Assembly (NCBI GenBank): GCA_036513415.1
Contig: DATBZA010000137.1
Span: 46,725-110,724, forward strand
Source of the DNA: 40CM-4-68-19 sp036513415
Lineage (GTDB): Bacteria > Myxococcota > Myxococcia > Myxococcales > 40CM-4-68-19
Length of the DNA: 64,000 nucleotides
Direction: 5' to 3'
Shown here: one piece after another, positions 52,993 through 61,203 of the stretch
Numbering within the stretch: the stretch's first letter is position 1
How the letters are laid out: each line of letters starts with the position of its first letter
Program-made: the position numbers and the translations under genes
The notes under the pieces: model-generated
Told to the model about the DNA's origin: nothing
Databases searched by the model: none
Seen by the model: only the letters and a program-made list of their open reading frames with translations

Positions 52993-53894
52993 GATTTTCT
53001 GCGGTCGTGTGAAAGCCGTGTGAAAGGATGTCGCTCCGCGGCTGAAGCCTCGCCCTGGTCGCGTCGCAAGCTCTTGGGGAAGTTACACGCCGAGGCGAGG
53101 AGACACTCTTGGCAGCGCGGGCGAGCGCTGCACACCGCAGCGTATCCCCTAGCGCAGTACAGCCAGAGCATCTGATCCAGCTGTGCGGCAGGCATTCTCA
53201 CTTCACGTGCCATCCACAGCCCCCACCGCCTGGTCTCTAGCTGCGACGGCCTGCCAACGATGTTTAGGCGCGACGGGCCAAGCATTCGGAGCATGTGCCG
53301 ATCCGGCTTGAAATCGTCGTGCCCGAGGTTCTTGAGAAACTCCGCGGCGAGCGCGACGCCTACACCGGGCAGTTTCCATTCCGAGTTCTTCGTAGTCAGC
53401 AGCTCGATGATTGTGCCGGCCTGTTGGGCGTTGTGGACGAACGCATCGACAGAACCAGCTTCACCGCTCATTCGGTCCAGGATGACCGCGGCGCGAGGAA
53501 GGGACCGAAGCTGCTGGCCGAGAAGTACGGATCCCAACCGATGGTCAAGAAACCACCGTTGGAGTCGAGTGATCTCGTTGGGGGAGAGCGATGCAACAGC
53601 TCGTGGTGTCCAGTCTGGGAGTACGCCGCGGATCTGCTCAAGGGCCGCCTGAATTCGCGACCAGTCGGTCATCGCTGACAGGTACGAGAGGAGGAGGGCT
53701 TGAACCGCCTCGGCATCGCTGGGGCGCCAGCCGGCCCTGCGTGCCTCGATCTTGGGTACCTGAGCCAGGTCGTGGATCAGGTGGCGCCAAAGCGGGAGAT
53801 GCCGCTCGAGCGCCGCAGTCAGTAAGGACACGAAGGTGTCCGCTTGGTACACCGCGGTGTCCCTCCCGCTGGCTCCTTTGGAACGTCCTGACAC
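52989..53894 (-). CDS. HhH-GPD DNA glycosylase-like protein
   Basis: A 301-residue protein. LPGVGVALAAEFLKNLG (residues 175-191) is a helix-hairpin-helix, and KPDRHMLRMLG puts D198 where HhH-GPD glycosylases have the catalytic aspartate. The position of the lyase lysine of endonuclease III (GVGxK) is Ala, pointing to a monofunctional enzyme. C255, C261, C264 and C270 form C-x5-C-x2-C-x5-C, one residue shorter than the classical [4Fe-4S] motif. The stop codon is inside the att repeat. It is divergent from the XRE gene. The substrate is unknown. Confidence 0.7.
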   Translation of the reverse strand: MSGRSKGASGRDTAVYQADTFVSLLTAALERHLPLWRHLIHDLAQVPKIEARRAGWRPSDAEAVQALLLSYLSAMTDWSRIQAALEQIRGVLPDWTPRAVASLSPNEITRLQRWFLDHRLGSVLLGQQLRSLPRAAVILDRMSGEAGSVDAFVHNAQQAGTIIELLTTKNSEWKLPGVGVALAAEFLKNLGHDDFKPDRHMLRMLGPSRLNIVGRPSQLETRRWGLWMAREVRMPAAQLDQMLWLYCARGYAAVCSARPRCQECLLASACNFPKSLRRDQGEASAAERHPFTRLSHDRRKS

Positions 53895-53941
53895 GGCCTA
53901 CCCTCCTCATAACGTAAGGCTGGACACCACTTTACTACACC

Positions 53942-53975
53942 TTGACAGGGTTCTTCGATGGGGACACTGTAGTGT
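53942..53975 (+). promoter_or_regulatory. Promoter and operator-like palindrome before XRE gene
   Basis: A consensus -35 box TTGACA lies at 53942-53947, followed by the 12-bp palindrome ACACTGTAGTGT at 53964-53975, which covers the -10 position and ends 6 bases before the XRE ATG. It is a plausible autorepression site in the gap shared with the divergent glycosylase gene. Confidence 0.5.
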
Positions 53976-53981
53976 ACCTAG

Positions 53982-54320
53982 ATGGCTACTTCAGGGTCCC
54001 ATTCCGGTGCGACACCGCTCAAGGAGATACTACGAGCGAGTCGTGAGGAGCGGGGGTTGTCCCAAGAGGAACTGGCGAGGCAAGTCGGCGTGCATCGGAA
54101 CTCCGTCAAGAAGTGGGAACGAGGCGCGACGCCCGGACTCGAAATTGTAGCAAAACTCGCGACCGCTCTCGGCATCCCAGTTTCGCGGCTCGTTCCTCAC
54201 GCGGACCGCCCTGATTCGCCCGAACTACAAGCCGCCCGGGACCTCGTGAAGAAGCTTGCACCGGCCATCGCGGGAATCCAACAGGCGCTCCGTGCGGTGA
54301 CGGACGGGGAGGAGGACTGA
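53982..54320 (+). CDS. XRE-family transcriptional regulator
   Basis: A 112-residue DNA-binding protein. The Cro/C1-type HTH is LSQEELARQVGVHRNSVKKW at about residues 27-46, followed by LEIVAKLATALGIPVSRLVP. The helical C-terminus may dimerise. It is first in a four-gene operon; the next gene starts two bases after its stop. It probably represses this operon through the palindrome just upstream. Confidence 0.85.
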   Translation: MATSGSHSGATPLKEILRASREERGLSQEELARQVGVHRNSVKKWERGATPGLEIVAKLATALGIPVSRLVPHADRPDSPELQAARDLVKKLAPAIAGIQQALRAVTDGEED

Positions 54321-54322
54321 AT

Positions 54323-54766
54323 ATGTCCAAGTTGATTTACGTAGCGGGCCCGCTGTTCAACGAGGCCGAGCGACTCCACGACGAACGGATCGCAGAAGAG
54401 TGCGAGAACCTCGGGTTCCGAACGTTTCTTCCACATCGGGACGCGGGGTTAGAGACGAACCGCAACAGCGACGAGATTTACGCCGCTGACCTCCACAACC
54501 TCGAACAGGCTGACTTCCTGGTTGCCAATCTCGATGGGGCAGATGTTGATGCCGGCACGGCTTGGGAGATCGGCTATGCAGTCGCGCGGGGAAAGACGGT
54601 CATTGGGCTCCGAACGGACCGTCGGTGCCTCGAGCCGTGGGCGCGCGTGAATCTTATGATTGAGAAGAGTTCGTATATTGTGACATCATTCGGCGAATTG
54701 CGGTCCGCGCTCGCGACGCTCGGAGGGAACGTTGGCCAGAGAGCGAGGGTTGCTGGTAGCGGTTGA
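54323..54766 (+). CDS. Nucleoside 2-deoxyribosyltransferase-like protein
   Basis: A 147-residue protein of the nucleoside 2-deoxyribosyltransferase family, which exchanges or hydrolyses the base of deoxynucleosides or deoxynucleotides. It shows IYVAGPLFNEAERLHDE, FLPHRD, LVANLDGADVDAGTAWEIGY with the probable nucleophile E82 and D71. The C-terminal 25 residues lie past the domain and overlap the next gene by 35 bases. It may work on free nucleotides with the following kinase-like and HD proteins. Confidence 0.75.
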   Translation: MSKLIYVAGPLFNEAERLHDERIAEECENLGFRTFLPHRDAGLETNRNSDEIYAADLHNLEQADFLVANLDGADVDAGTAWEIGYAVARGKTVIGLRTDRRCLEPWARVNLMIEKSSYIVTSFGELRSALATLGGNVGQRARVAGSG

Positions 54767-55412
54767 GGGCATCACCGGCGCCGGCAAGACCACCCTCATC
54801 GACCTGGTTCGCAAGTCACTTCCGCCAGACACGTTGATTTGCGGCGGGTATCGACGCGAAGACCACCGCTCCGATCCGCTGCATCGAGACATTCTGGAAG
54901 CTATTAGGCGGCGTCTCGCGAGAGACCCGTTCCTTCGCGTGGATTGGCGAAGCGAGACCCTTTTGCTCCTCGCGGAATTGCATCTTGCCGATCGCAATCA
55001 CGTCCGCCCCGCACTCGCCGAGGGCAGGCTGGTGGTCTACGAGCACCATCTGGCGTCGATCATCGCGTACCAAAGCGCGCGGCTCCTCGAGGATGGTCAC
55101 GCCCGTTCGCTCAAGAGTGCGCTCGCAGCAACTCGACGTCTCGTGAAGCACGCATCAGACGTGAGCTCGCCGGACGTTGTTCTATTTGTCGAGGCCAAGG
55201 TAGACATCGCCGTTCGTCGTGCAGCACGTCGCGACCGAAGGCGTGTCGGCCCGCATGACGTGGCATTCGAGAGGCAGGTTCAAGCAGCATACGGAGCGGC
55301 CCTGAAGGCGGAAAGGGTTGGGGTGCGCCGTTGCCGAGGCGATGGACGCATCGCGGAGCATGCTGGGCCGATAGTGCAATGGTTCAAGAGACAGCTGGAG
55401 ATGCAACAATGA
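54732..55412 (+). CDS. Thymidylate-kinase-like P-loop protein
   Basis: A 226-residue protein related to dTMP kinase. The P-loop is EGITGAGKTT at residues 12-21. Where thymidylate kinases have DRY before the SxxAYQ helix, this protein has EHHLASIIAYQSA, so the base- or phosphate-binding residues differ. An Arg-rich stretch (RRAARRDRRR) could be the lid. TTG at 54732 has GGAGG five bases upstream and is preferred over the TTG at 54750. It may phosphorylate an unusual deoxynucleoside monophosphate. Confidence 0.7.
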   Translation: MARERGLLVAVEGITGAGKTTLIDLVRKSLPPDTLICGGYRREDHRSDPLHRDILEAIRRRLARDPFLRVDWRSETLLLLAELHLADRNHVRPALAEGRLVVYEHHLASIIAYQSARLLEDGHARSLKSALAATRRLVKHASDVSSPDVVLFVEAKVDIAVRRAARRDRRRVGPHDVAFERQVQAAYGAALKAERVGVRRCRGDGRIAEHAGPIVQWFKRQLEMQQ

Positions 55413-57574
55413 GCGTCGGCGAGTTCCTTGTCTCTGGCTCCCAAATCATTGAAACGCCACGGAGACACCTCCTGAACCTGTGGACCGAAACAGCGGAATG
55501 TCATCTCGGTCATCTCCACATGTTGCTGACGGCTAGAGACTTGCTCACCGCAGGCCACGACGTGACGTTTTACGTGGGCGAGTTTCCGAGCGAATTCTGG
55601 AACCAGACCGAATACCGGCGCCGAGAAGATAGCTATAAAGTCGCGAGCGCGGTTCTCGATACGTTCTTTGGCCGAGGCGTAGCGAGATATGGCCACGTGA
55701 GGCTCGCGCATGACCAGGTCCTGCGGGCGACGAAGGCATATGCGCAGCTGATGTTGGATATCTATCCGAATGATTCGAAACTCGGGAAGTATCCAGGACT
55801 AGCAGAGCCGTTGCTAACGGAACTCCGCCGAGCCTTCAAAAAGCCCTGGGGAGGCGTAGACTCCCCGTTCGTCGCCATTTGCGCCCTCTACGCTCAACAG
55901 GAAAAAGTTGACGCGCTACTCATCGCCGAGCGTCATAAGTACATAGCCGACACGATCAGCTACTTCGCTAAGCATTATCTAAATTATACGTTGGGCGTCG
56001 TCGTGCTTCAGAATTTCAAGAACGACAAAGGCCTGCCGATGAGCGGAAACGATGGTGCCATCAGAATGCAGGACCCCTTCAACTATGTCGAGCACTTGCT
56101 CGAAACCATCGATCCTCGCAACGCGGAGATGCTCTTAAAGGAATGCGAGCGTTACCTGTTCCATCGCTCGGAAACGACCGCAACGTTCGAGGCATGGTGG
56201 AACGGCCGCAAAGGGCCCGACGCTGACAGGAACACGTTCCTCGGAAGACTGAAAAAGATCTTTGATGATTACAAGGACCGCTATTATTCCGCTATCCCCG
56301 AGACGTCAGTAGAGACCAGCCAACGCATTAACAACAGCCGGATGTTGAAATACACCGAACTGACGCTCAGGGCATGGGACGACGCAACCAAGCCTCCCAT
56401 CGACGTGGGGGCCGTAGATCCTGAGGTCGATCACGACGCCGAGAACTTCCACGCCGCCTACTATGAGCCCATGTTCGACGCAGTAGGGGCTCATTTTCGC
56501 AAGTACGAGAACGAAGCCCTTGGATTTGGGAAAGAGGTTGTCGACGCGCTGCTTGAGCTAACGGAGCGCAACAAGACAACCGACATGTTGCTGTTTTTCA
56601 ACAGCCGAAAAGTACATCGCGACCACTACGTTCACACGTTCAACGTTGCTGCGCTCGGACAATTCCTATTAGACCTCCACGTGCAGGGGGCGGTCCAGCT
56701 CAAAACGCATGTCGCGGAGCTGCTTAAATGCAAGGAGCACGATGTAGAGGTCACATGGTGGCTAACCGCTATGCTTCACGACCACGCCTATCCCTTGTAC
56801 AGTATGATGACGTGGCTTCAGCGGCTCGAGAGCTTGCGAAAGGCATTCCCGGCCCAGATGGATACGTTCACAAAGCTTGCTAAAGCGCACGTCAGCGAGG
56901 TGGATCAGGTCGTCGACTCACAGATTCTTGAGCCGATCAAAGAGTCCGTAACGAGGCAGGCGTTCGGTCTGGGGTTGTTGTGGGAAAGAACACGGGACGA
57001 TCGCAAGAAACTGTTCTGGTTTCTGAGCGAGGAGGATGCGCAGGCGCTCACGGATACCCCCGCGATCGATCACGGCTACGCGGCAGTGTTAAACATTGCT
57101 TTTCGTTTGAAACCCCTACTCGCGCGGATCAAGGACAAGCCTCTCATGCGTCAGCTGATGCGAGGGATACTCTTCCATACGATGGGACATATCTTGGGGA
57201 GAAAGGTAGTGATCGACTGGAAAACGGACCCGCTTGCTTACCTGCTATCGGTATGCGACGAAGTCCAGGAATGGAGTCGTCGCGGGATGCAGGATGACGG
57301 CTCCTTAAGACCCACTAGGTCCGAGCTTCTTGTCGGTCCGTTGTACCGTCGTTACGACAGCGAGGACCGTTGGCAGCTCCCCGTCAACCGTGCTCTAGAT
57401 GTCACCGTAAAGTACTTCGACGTTGAAGACGTCAAGAGATGGAACAGCCACGATTTTCATACCGAGAAGGGAAAGATTTTCACTCGGTTAACAAACAGCA
57501 GCGGCGGTGGTATGCCCGCGCTGCGCCTGTCGTATGCGCTGGCCTCGCAGCTATATCCGAAGCCGAAAGCGTAA
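55409..57574 (+). CDS. Class I aaRS-like core fused to HD phosphohydrolase
   Basis: A 721-residue protein with two parts. Residues 20-240 look like a TrpRS/TyrRS-type catalytic core: ECHLGHLHMLLTARDLLTAG (HLGH at 32-35 for HIGH), VDALLIAERHKYIADTI near 167, and LPMSGNDGAIRMQDPFNYVE (209-228) for KMSKS. No anticodon-binding or editing domain is evident. Residues 400-625 are an HD domain: H406/H409, H457-D458 in AMLHDHAYPL, H555-G556, and D617 in LLSVCDEVQEWSR. ATG 55409 overlaps the kinase-like stop (ATGA). Aminoacylation, nucleotidyl transfer and dNTP hydrolysis are all possible; none is shown. Confidence 0.7.
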   Translation: MSVGEFLVSGSQIIETPRRHLLNLWTETAECHLGHLHMLLTARDLLTAGHDVTFYVGEFPSEFWNQTEYRRREDSYKVASAVLDTFFGRGVARYGHVRLAHDQVLRATKAYAQLMLDIYPNDSKLGKYPGLAEPLLTELRRAFKKPWGGVDSPFVAICALYAQQEKVDALLIAERHKYIADTISYFAKHYLNYTLGVVVLQNFKNDKGLPMSGNDGAIRMQDPFNYVEHLLETIDPRNAEMLLKECERYLFHRSETTATFEAWWNGRKGPDADRNTFLGRLKKIFDDYKDRYYSAIPETSVETSQRINNSRMLKYTELTLRAWDDATKPPIDVGAVDPEVDHDAENFHAAYYEPMFDAVGAHFRKYENEALGFGKEVVDALLELTERNKTTDMLLFFNSRKVHRDHYVHTFNVAALGQFLLDLHVQGAVQLKTHVAELLKCKEHDVEVTWWLTAMLHDHAYPLYSMMTWLQRLESLRKAFPAQMDTFTKLAKAHVSEVDQVVDSQILEPIKESVTRQAFGLGLLWERTRDDRKKLFWFLSEEDAQALTDTPAIDHGYAAVLNIAFRLKPLLARIKDKPLMRQLMRGILFHTMGHILGRKVVIDWKTDPLAYLLSVCDEVQEWSRRGMQDDGSLRPTRSELLVGPLYRRYDSEDRWQLPVNRALDVTVKYFDVEDVKRWNSHDFHTEKGKIFTRLTNSSGGGMPALRLSYALASQLYPKPKA

Positions 57575-57577
57575 CCA

Positions 57578-58198
57578 TTACAATCGCTCTAGCGCCGCCT
57601 TCGACCGCTTCGCGTTCTCGTGCATATAGCGCATGGCCATCTGCGGCGAACTCCACCGGCCCAGCGCCATCAACTCCGCGAGCGAGGCGCCCGCGTCGCC
57701 CGCGAGCGTCGCTGCCGTGTGCCTGGTGACGTGGTGGGCGGTGAGCCCGTGCATGTCGAGGCCGGCCGCAAGCATCGCCTTCTTGCCGGTGTGCTCAAGC
57801 GAGAACGTCCGCGAGAAGATCGGGTCGTCGAGGCCGAGGCTCTTGCGTGCCGCGATCTCCTGCTTCAGCGCGCGAACCACGCGCGGGTGGAGCCAAATCG
57901 CCTGGCCCTCCTTCCGCGACTTCGTCTTCGAAGGCGGGAACTCGACGAACTTCGTCTTCCAGTTGATCTGGCGCGGCGTGAGCCGGCGCAGATCGCTCCG
58001 TCGCATCGCGGACCAGAACAGGATCGTGTAGATGCGCCACGCGCGCTCGCTGATCTTCTTCACCTCGGCGAGGAACTTCGTGCGCTCCTTCTCGGTCATT
58101 GCTCGGCGTGGAGACTGCTCCGCGACGACCAGTTGGAGCGGGACGAGCACGGAGCCGCGATGGCGGCGACTGTCGCGAGACGGCGCCGGCCGGCGCAT
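57578..58198 (-). pseudogene. Tyrosine recombinase, N-terminal domain missing
   Basis: At most 206 residues cover only the catalytic half of a phage-type integrase. The conserved residues are SAMRRSDLRRL (first Arg), HHVTRHTAATLAGDAGASL (His-x-x-Arg and following), LGRWSSPQMAMRYMH with the tyrosine nucleophile. The usual LGH is LGR. The arm- and core-binding domains of about 150-200 residues are absent upstream, where the frame is Arg/Pro-rich. The catalytic domain probably starts near the methionine at 58099. It ends 3 bases from the HD gene, convergent with it. Confidence 0.75.
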
Positions 58199-58262
58199 TC
58201 CCTACGGCCAGGTTCCCAGGTTTGACCAACTCGAGTACGACGCCACCTCCCTACTCTAGGGT

Positions 58263-58745
58263 TCAACCTTGGTTTTCGTACTCATCCTGTCTCTTCCTTC
58301 GCAGGTGCGATGGACCTAGAAAGCCGCCAACCATCACCATCAGGTCGCCCCCCGCAATCACTGCAGCCGCACGGGGGTCCTTCTGGCTAACGAAAGCAGC
58401 GAGGCCGAAGCCAGAGAGCGCCACGACGACCGCCGCGGCTAGGTGTAACAAGCTGGCACGGTCGCTCCTGCGAATGATGTCCTTTTCCTGCGCCCAGACG
58501 CGTTCCGCCTCTGCCTCGGCCATCCAGATGAAGATCTTGCCCGCAAGCCGCTCATCAAAATGGGGAATCGGCTTGCCTTGGCGAACCGCCACAGTGGGCA
58601 GGTCCTCTCTGCCCCGCAAAGCCCTCTCAATTCTCTTTGCGCATGACGGGCGGACGGGTTGACCACGCAGATACCTTTCTACTGTTCGTGGATCGACGTC
58701 GCTGGCGACGGATACCTCACGAAGCAAGTATGCGGGCAGCTTCAT
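58263..58745 (-). CDS. HTH protein with C-terminal membrane helices
   Basis: A 160-residue protein. The N-terminus VDPRTVERYLRGQPVRPSCA is a LacI/XRE-like HTH; LLHLAAAVVVALSGFGLAAF and AAAVIAGGDLMVMVGGFLG are two membrane segments. A DNA-binding head on a membrane anchor suggests a signal-responding regulator. No family is recognised. It lies next to the shortened recombinase on the same strand. Confidence 0.6.
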   Translation of the reverse strand: MKLPAYLLREVSVASDVDPRTVERYLRGQPVRPSCAKRIERALRGREDLPTVAVRQGKPIPHFDERLAGKIFIWMAEAEAERVWAQEKDIIRRSDRASLLHLAAAVVVALSGFGLAAFVSQKDPRAAAVIAGGDLMVMVGGFLGPSHLRRKRQDEYENQG

Positions 58746-58829
58746 GCCTCCATCATGAAGGCAATCTTTGTCGACGTGTAAAAGCAGGACAAGGGATGTC
58801 CGCGTCCGCCGAGCGGGCGGATGCCGCGA

Positions 58830-60107
58830 CTATTCGTCCGCCGAGTTTCTCCCCCTCTTCTCACGCAGCTCGCTTCGTTCTGCCTTTTTCCGATCGGCAT
58901 CGAAGAAGGCTGACGGCTTCTTGTGGCCAGCCAGCCTCATGCAAGTCATCACCACTTGACGGGCCTTTTCGAGGCGGTCAAAGCTCACCCACTCGCTATC
59001 GACACGCGCCAACATGTCCCGAATAGCGGTCACCGCCGGAGAACCCGTCACGGGTGGCGGGCGATTCGTGATGTCAGCCCACCGCCCCGCGAACGCTCTG
59101 GCAATTGCCTCGGGATCATCCGCTATTGCGGGTTCTGCCGGCCACTCCGCATACGCCGGAAGATCCAGAAAATCGATTTCCGCAAGAGCGATGCGCACCG
59201 CTCTCGCGCACCACGCAGGATCGCTGGCGTTCGGGATGCCCCCGAACGGACCGTACGCGACGCGCAGGCCCGCCTTCTCTGCTGCGAGAAGAAGTGCGCG
59301 CAAGCTCTTCTCGCTCTCAGCTTTTGTATCGCTCGGATGGTCAAGCTGTGACTCGAGGGTTCGAGGATCGTAGCGGATAAGTAGGCGGCCAATGTCGCCC
59401 AGCAGGTGCCCAACCGCTTGCACAATCCCGTCGGGGTGCTCGCACATCTCCCCGGCGCCCTTGGCCGTCATCATCAACAAGAAGAAGCCTGCGCGCCCGG
59501 AATGCTTGATCGGCCCGCCCGCATCATAAATTCCCCGCAGGAGGTCGTACTCGTTGGGTGCGAGCAGCGGAATCTTGGGCCGCGCCGGTGTGCGCACGGT
59601 CTCAGGAGGAGGCTGATCAGGATATTTCTTCGCTTCTTCCTCTGGGAGTAAACTCTTCATGATCATGCGCGCGATTACCTTCGGGGAGCAGTGAGCGCGA
59701 GCTTCGGTTTCGTCGAGTCCGTCTTTCTTGGCCCTCTCCAGCATCTCAACCCAAAGGCCGAACAGCATCTTCGCTGCCTGCTTCCTTGCGCGCGTCGCCG
59801 GTGGCATTTCCGCCAAGGTCGCTATTACCTCGGCCTTCAACGAAAGCCACGCTTGAGGACTGCCCTCGGACTCGGCAATCGCGCGTTCAACGGTCTCGCG
59901 CGCCTCGACAATGCCGAATCCAAGATATTCGCGTGCCTCGGGATCTTGAAGCGCGTGAACTAACTGTTTTCTGCCGATGCGCTTCGTGGCCTCAATGAAT
60001 GCTCTTGAGTACGCAGACTGGTCCTCCTCCGTAGTGTGGGACGAACCCTGCTGGGCTGCAGGCCCAGGCGCGTCGTTCGGAGAATCCCCGTTTGGATTGG
60101 CACTCAT
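58830..60107 (-). CDS. Unknown helical island protein
   Basis: A 425-residue soluble protein, without signal or membrane segments, with a Pro/Gln/Ser-rich N-terminus and a charged C-terminus (FFDADRKKAERSELREKRG). Predicted helices predominate, as in EDLLRG-like NEYDLLRGIYDAGGPIKHSG. I recognise no domain. It is 84 bases before the HTH-membrane gene on the same strand, so the two may be an operon. Confidence 0.55.
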   Translation of the reverse strand: MSANPNGDSPNDAPGPAAQQGSSHTTEEDQSAYSRAFIEATKRIGRKQLVHALQDPEAREYLGFGIVEARETVERAIAESEGSPQAWLSLKAEVIATLAEMPPATRARKQAAKMLFGLWVEMLERAKKDGLDETEARAHCSPKVIARMIMKSLLPEEEAKKYPDQPPPETVRTPARPKIPLLAPNEYDLLRGIYDAGGPIKHSGRAGFFLLMMTAKGAGEMCEHPDGIVQAVGHLLGDIGRLLIRYDPRTLESQLDHPSDTKAESEKSLRALLLAAEKAGLRVAYGPFGGIPNASDPAWCARAVRIALAEIDFLDLPAYAEWPAEPAIADDPEAIARAFAGRWADITNRPPPVTGSPAVTAIRDMLARVDSEWVSFDRLEKARQVVMTCMRLAGHKKPSAFFDADRKKAERSELREKRGRNSADE

Positions 60108-60246
60108 TCGGATGGGCCCTCAGTGTTGGAAATTCTAGCGTTTCTTCGGTGAAATCGGCGAGCCCGGAGCGACGGTAGATACAGGAGCAGTTCCTCGGGA
60201 CCATCGCGAAACAGAGGCGAAGAGCCTCGACCAGGCAGACTGCCCC

Positions 60247-60319
60247 GACAGCGACTTTCAGGTTCAGGTCCACCCAGCAGATCGTCCCCTTCGCTCACCA
60301 TAAGCGATCGTTGGCGGTC
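60247..60319 (-). repeat. Imperfect direct repeat upstream of an island gene
   Basis: This stretch of about 73 bp resembles 62107-62183 at most positions, ending in CCATAAGCGATCGTTGGCGGTC versus CCATAAGCGAACGTTGGCGGTC (first 20 bases compared). Each copy lies 90-140 bases upstream of a minus-strand gene, so a shared regulatory or attachment role is possible. Confidence 0.55.
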
Positions 60320-60342
60320 ACAGCTCTAGGCAAACAGTGAAA

Positions 60343-61200
60343 TTAGAGCGCCAGGGCGAGCGAGTCGGAGAAGGCCGCGTGGATTAGGTCCCACGGCACC
60401 GCGAACCCAGTTTCGAGCGCGCGAGTGCCCTCGTAGAGTATCCCCACCAAGTGGTAACCGCTGTCGGTGACCGCCACTACCGGGCCTCCGCTCATTCCTG
60501 CGAGCGCGCGCCCTCCATCATCTTCAAACAGTTGCCGCGCGAACGTGATCGCTTCCGGCACGCTGCTCCACTCAGGCCGCATTTTTTCGCAGCCGAGGTT
60601 CACCGTGAGCCTAGGCTTGTCCACCTGCGCGTCGGGCCCGTTCGCGTGCACGATGAAGCCCGGGAGTGAAATGAGCCCGTACAGAGGCTTATCCGCTGCC
60701 AGGTCGCGCGCAAACAAAGGGAAGCCAGAAACGACCGTTGCGAAGTACGCTTCCTGTGCTTCCGCCTCATCCCATGTTTGTCTGGCTCGCCTCGCTGGAG
60801 CAACGGCCCTATCGCCATCGAAACTTTCCATTTCGAGTCCCTCTGGCGATCGCAAGACGGCCACGTCGCTGGACGCCGACATCCAGAGAACGTCGGCCGA
60901 CGAGACCGGGAAAACACCGGGCGCTCCGGGGCGTCGGTCGATCGAACGCCCTCTTGGATAACGTGGTGGGACCAGGAGCCTCCATGGGAGTTGCCGGGCG
61001 GTGTCGCAGTCGACGACGTGCCTCGCCGTTACGAGAAAGACCGCCCCCGCCATCCTTACGGCCGTTACGGTAGCCACGTTTCTCGGCCGCTCTTTCTCGG
61101 GGCCGAAAGCAATCGCAGCTACTCGCGGTTCTGTGAAAGCGGGGACAGGCGCAAGTAGTTCATCAACCTGATCGCGGGGAATGATCTTCGTATCTGCCAT
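60343..61200 (-). CDS. Trypsin-like serine protease, cytoplasmic
   Basis: A 285-residue protein with a chymotrypsin-fold triad: H61 in VTARHVVD, D112 in SSDVAVLRSP, and S237 in AGMSGGPVVAV. No signal peptide or PDZ domain is visible, so it is probably intracellular. Such proteases occur as effectors in bacterial conflict systems. It starts three bases after the stop of the HNH gene, suggesting one transcript. Confidence 0.75.
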   Translation of the reverse strand: MADTKIIPRDQVDELLAPVPAFTEPRVAAIAFGPEKERPRNVATVTAVRMAGAVFLVTARHVVDCDTARQLPWRLLVPPRYPRGRSIDRRPGAPGVFPVSSADVLWMSASSDVAVLRSPEGLEMESFDGDRAVAPARRARQTWDEAEAQEAYFATVVSGFPLFARDLAADKPLYGLISLPGFIVHANGPDAQVDKPRLTVNLGCEKMRPEWSSVPEAITFARQLFEDDGGRALAGMSGGPVVAVTDSGYHLVGILYEGTRALETGFAVPWDLIHAAFSDSLALAL

Positions 61201-61203
61201 CGG

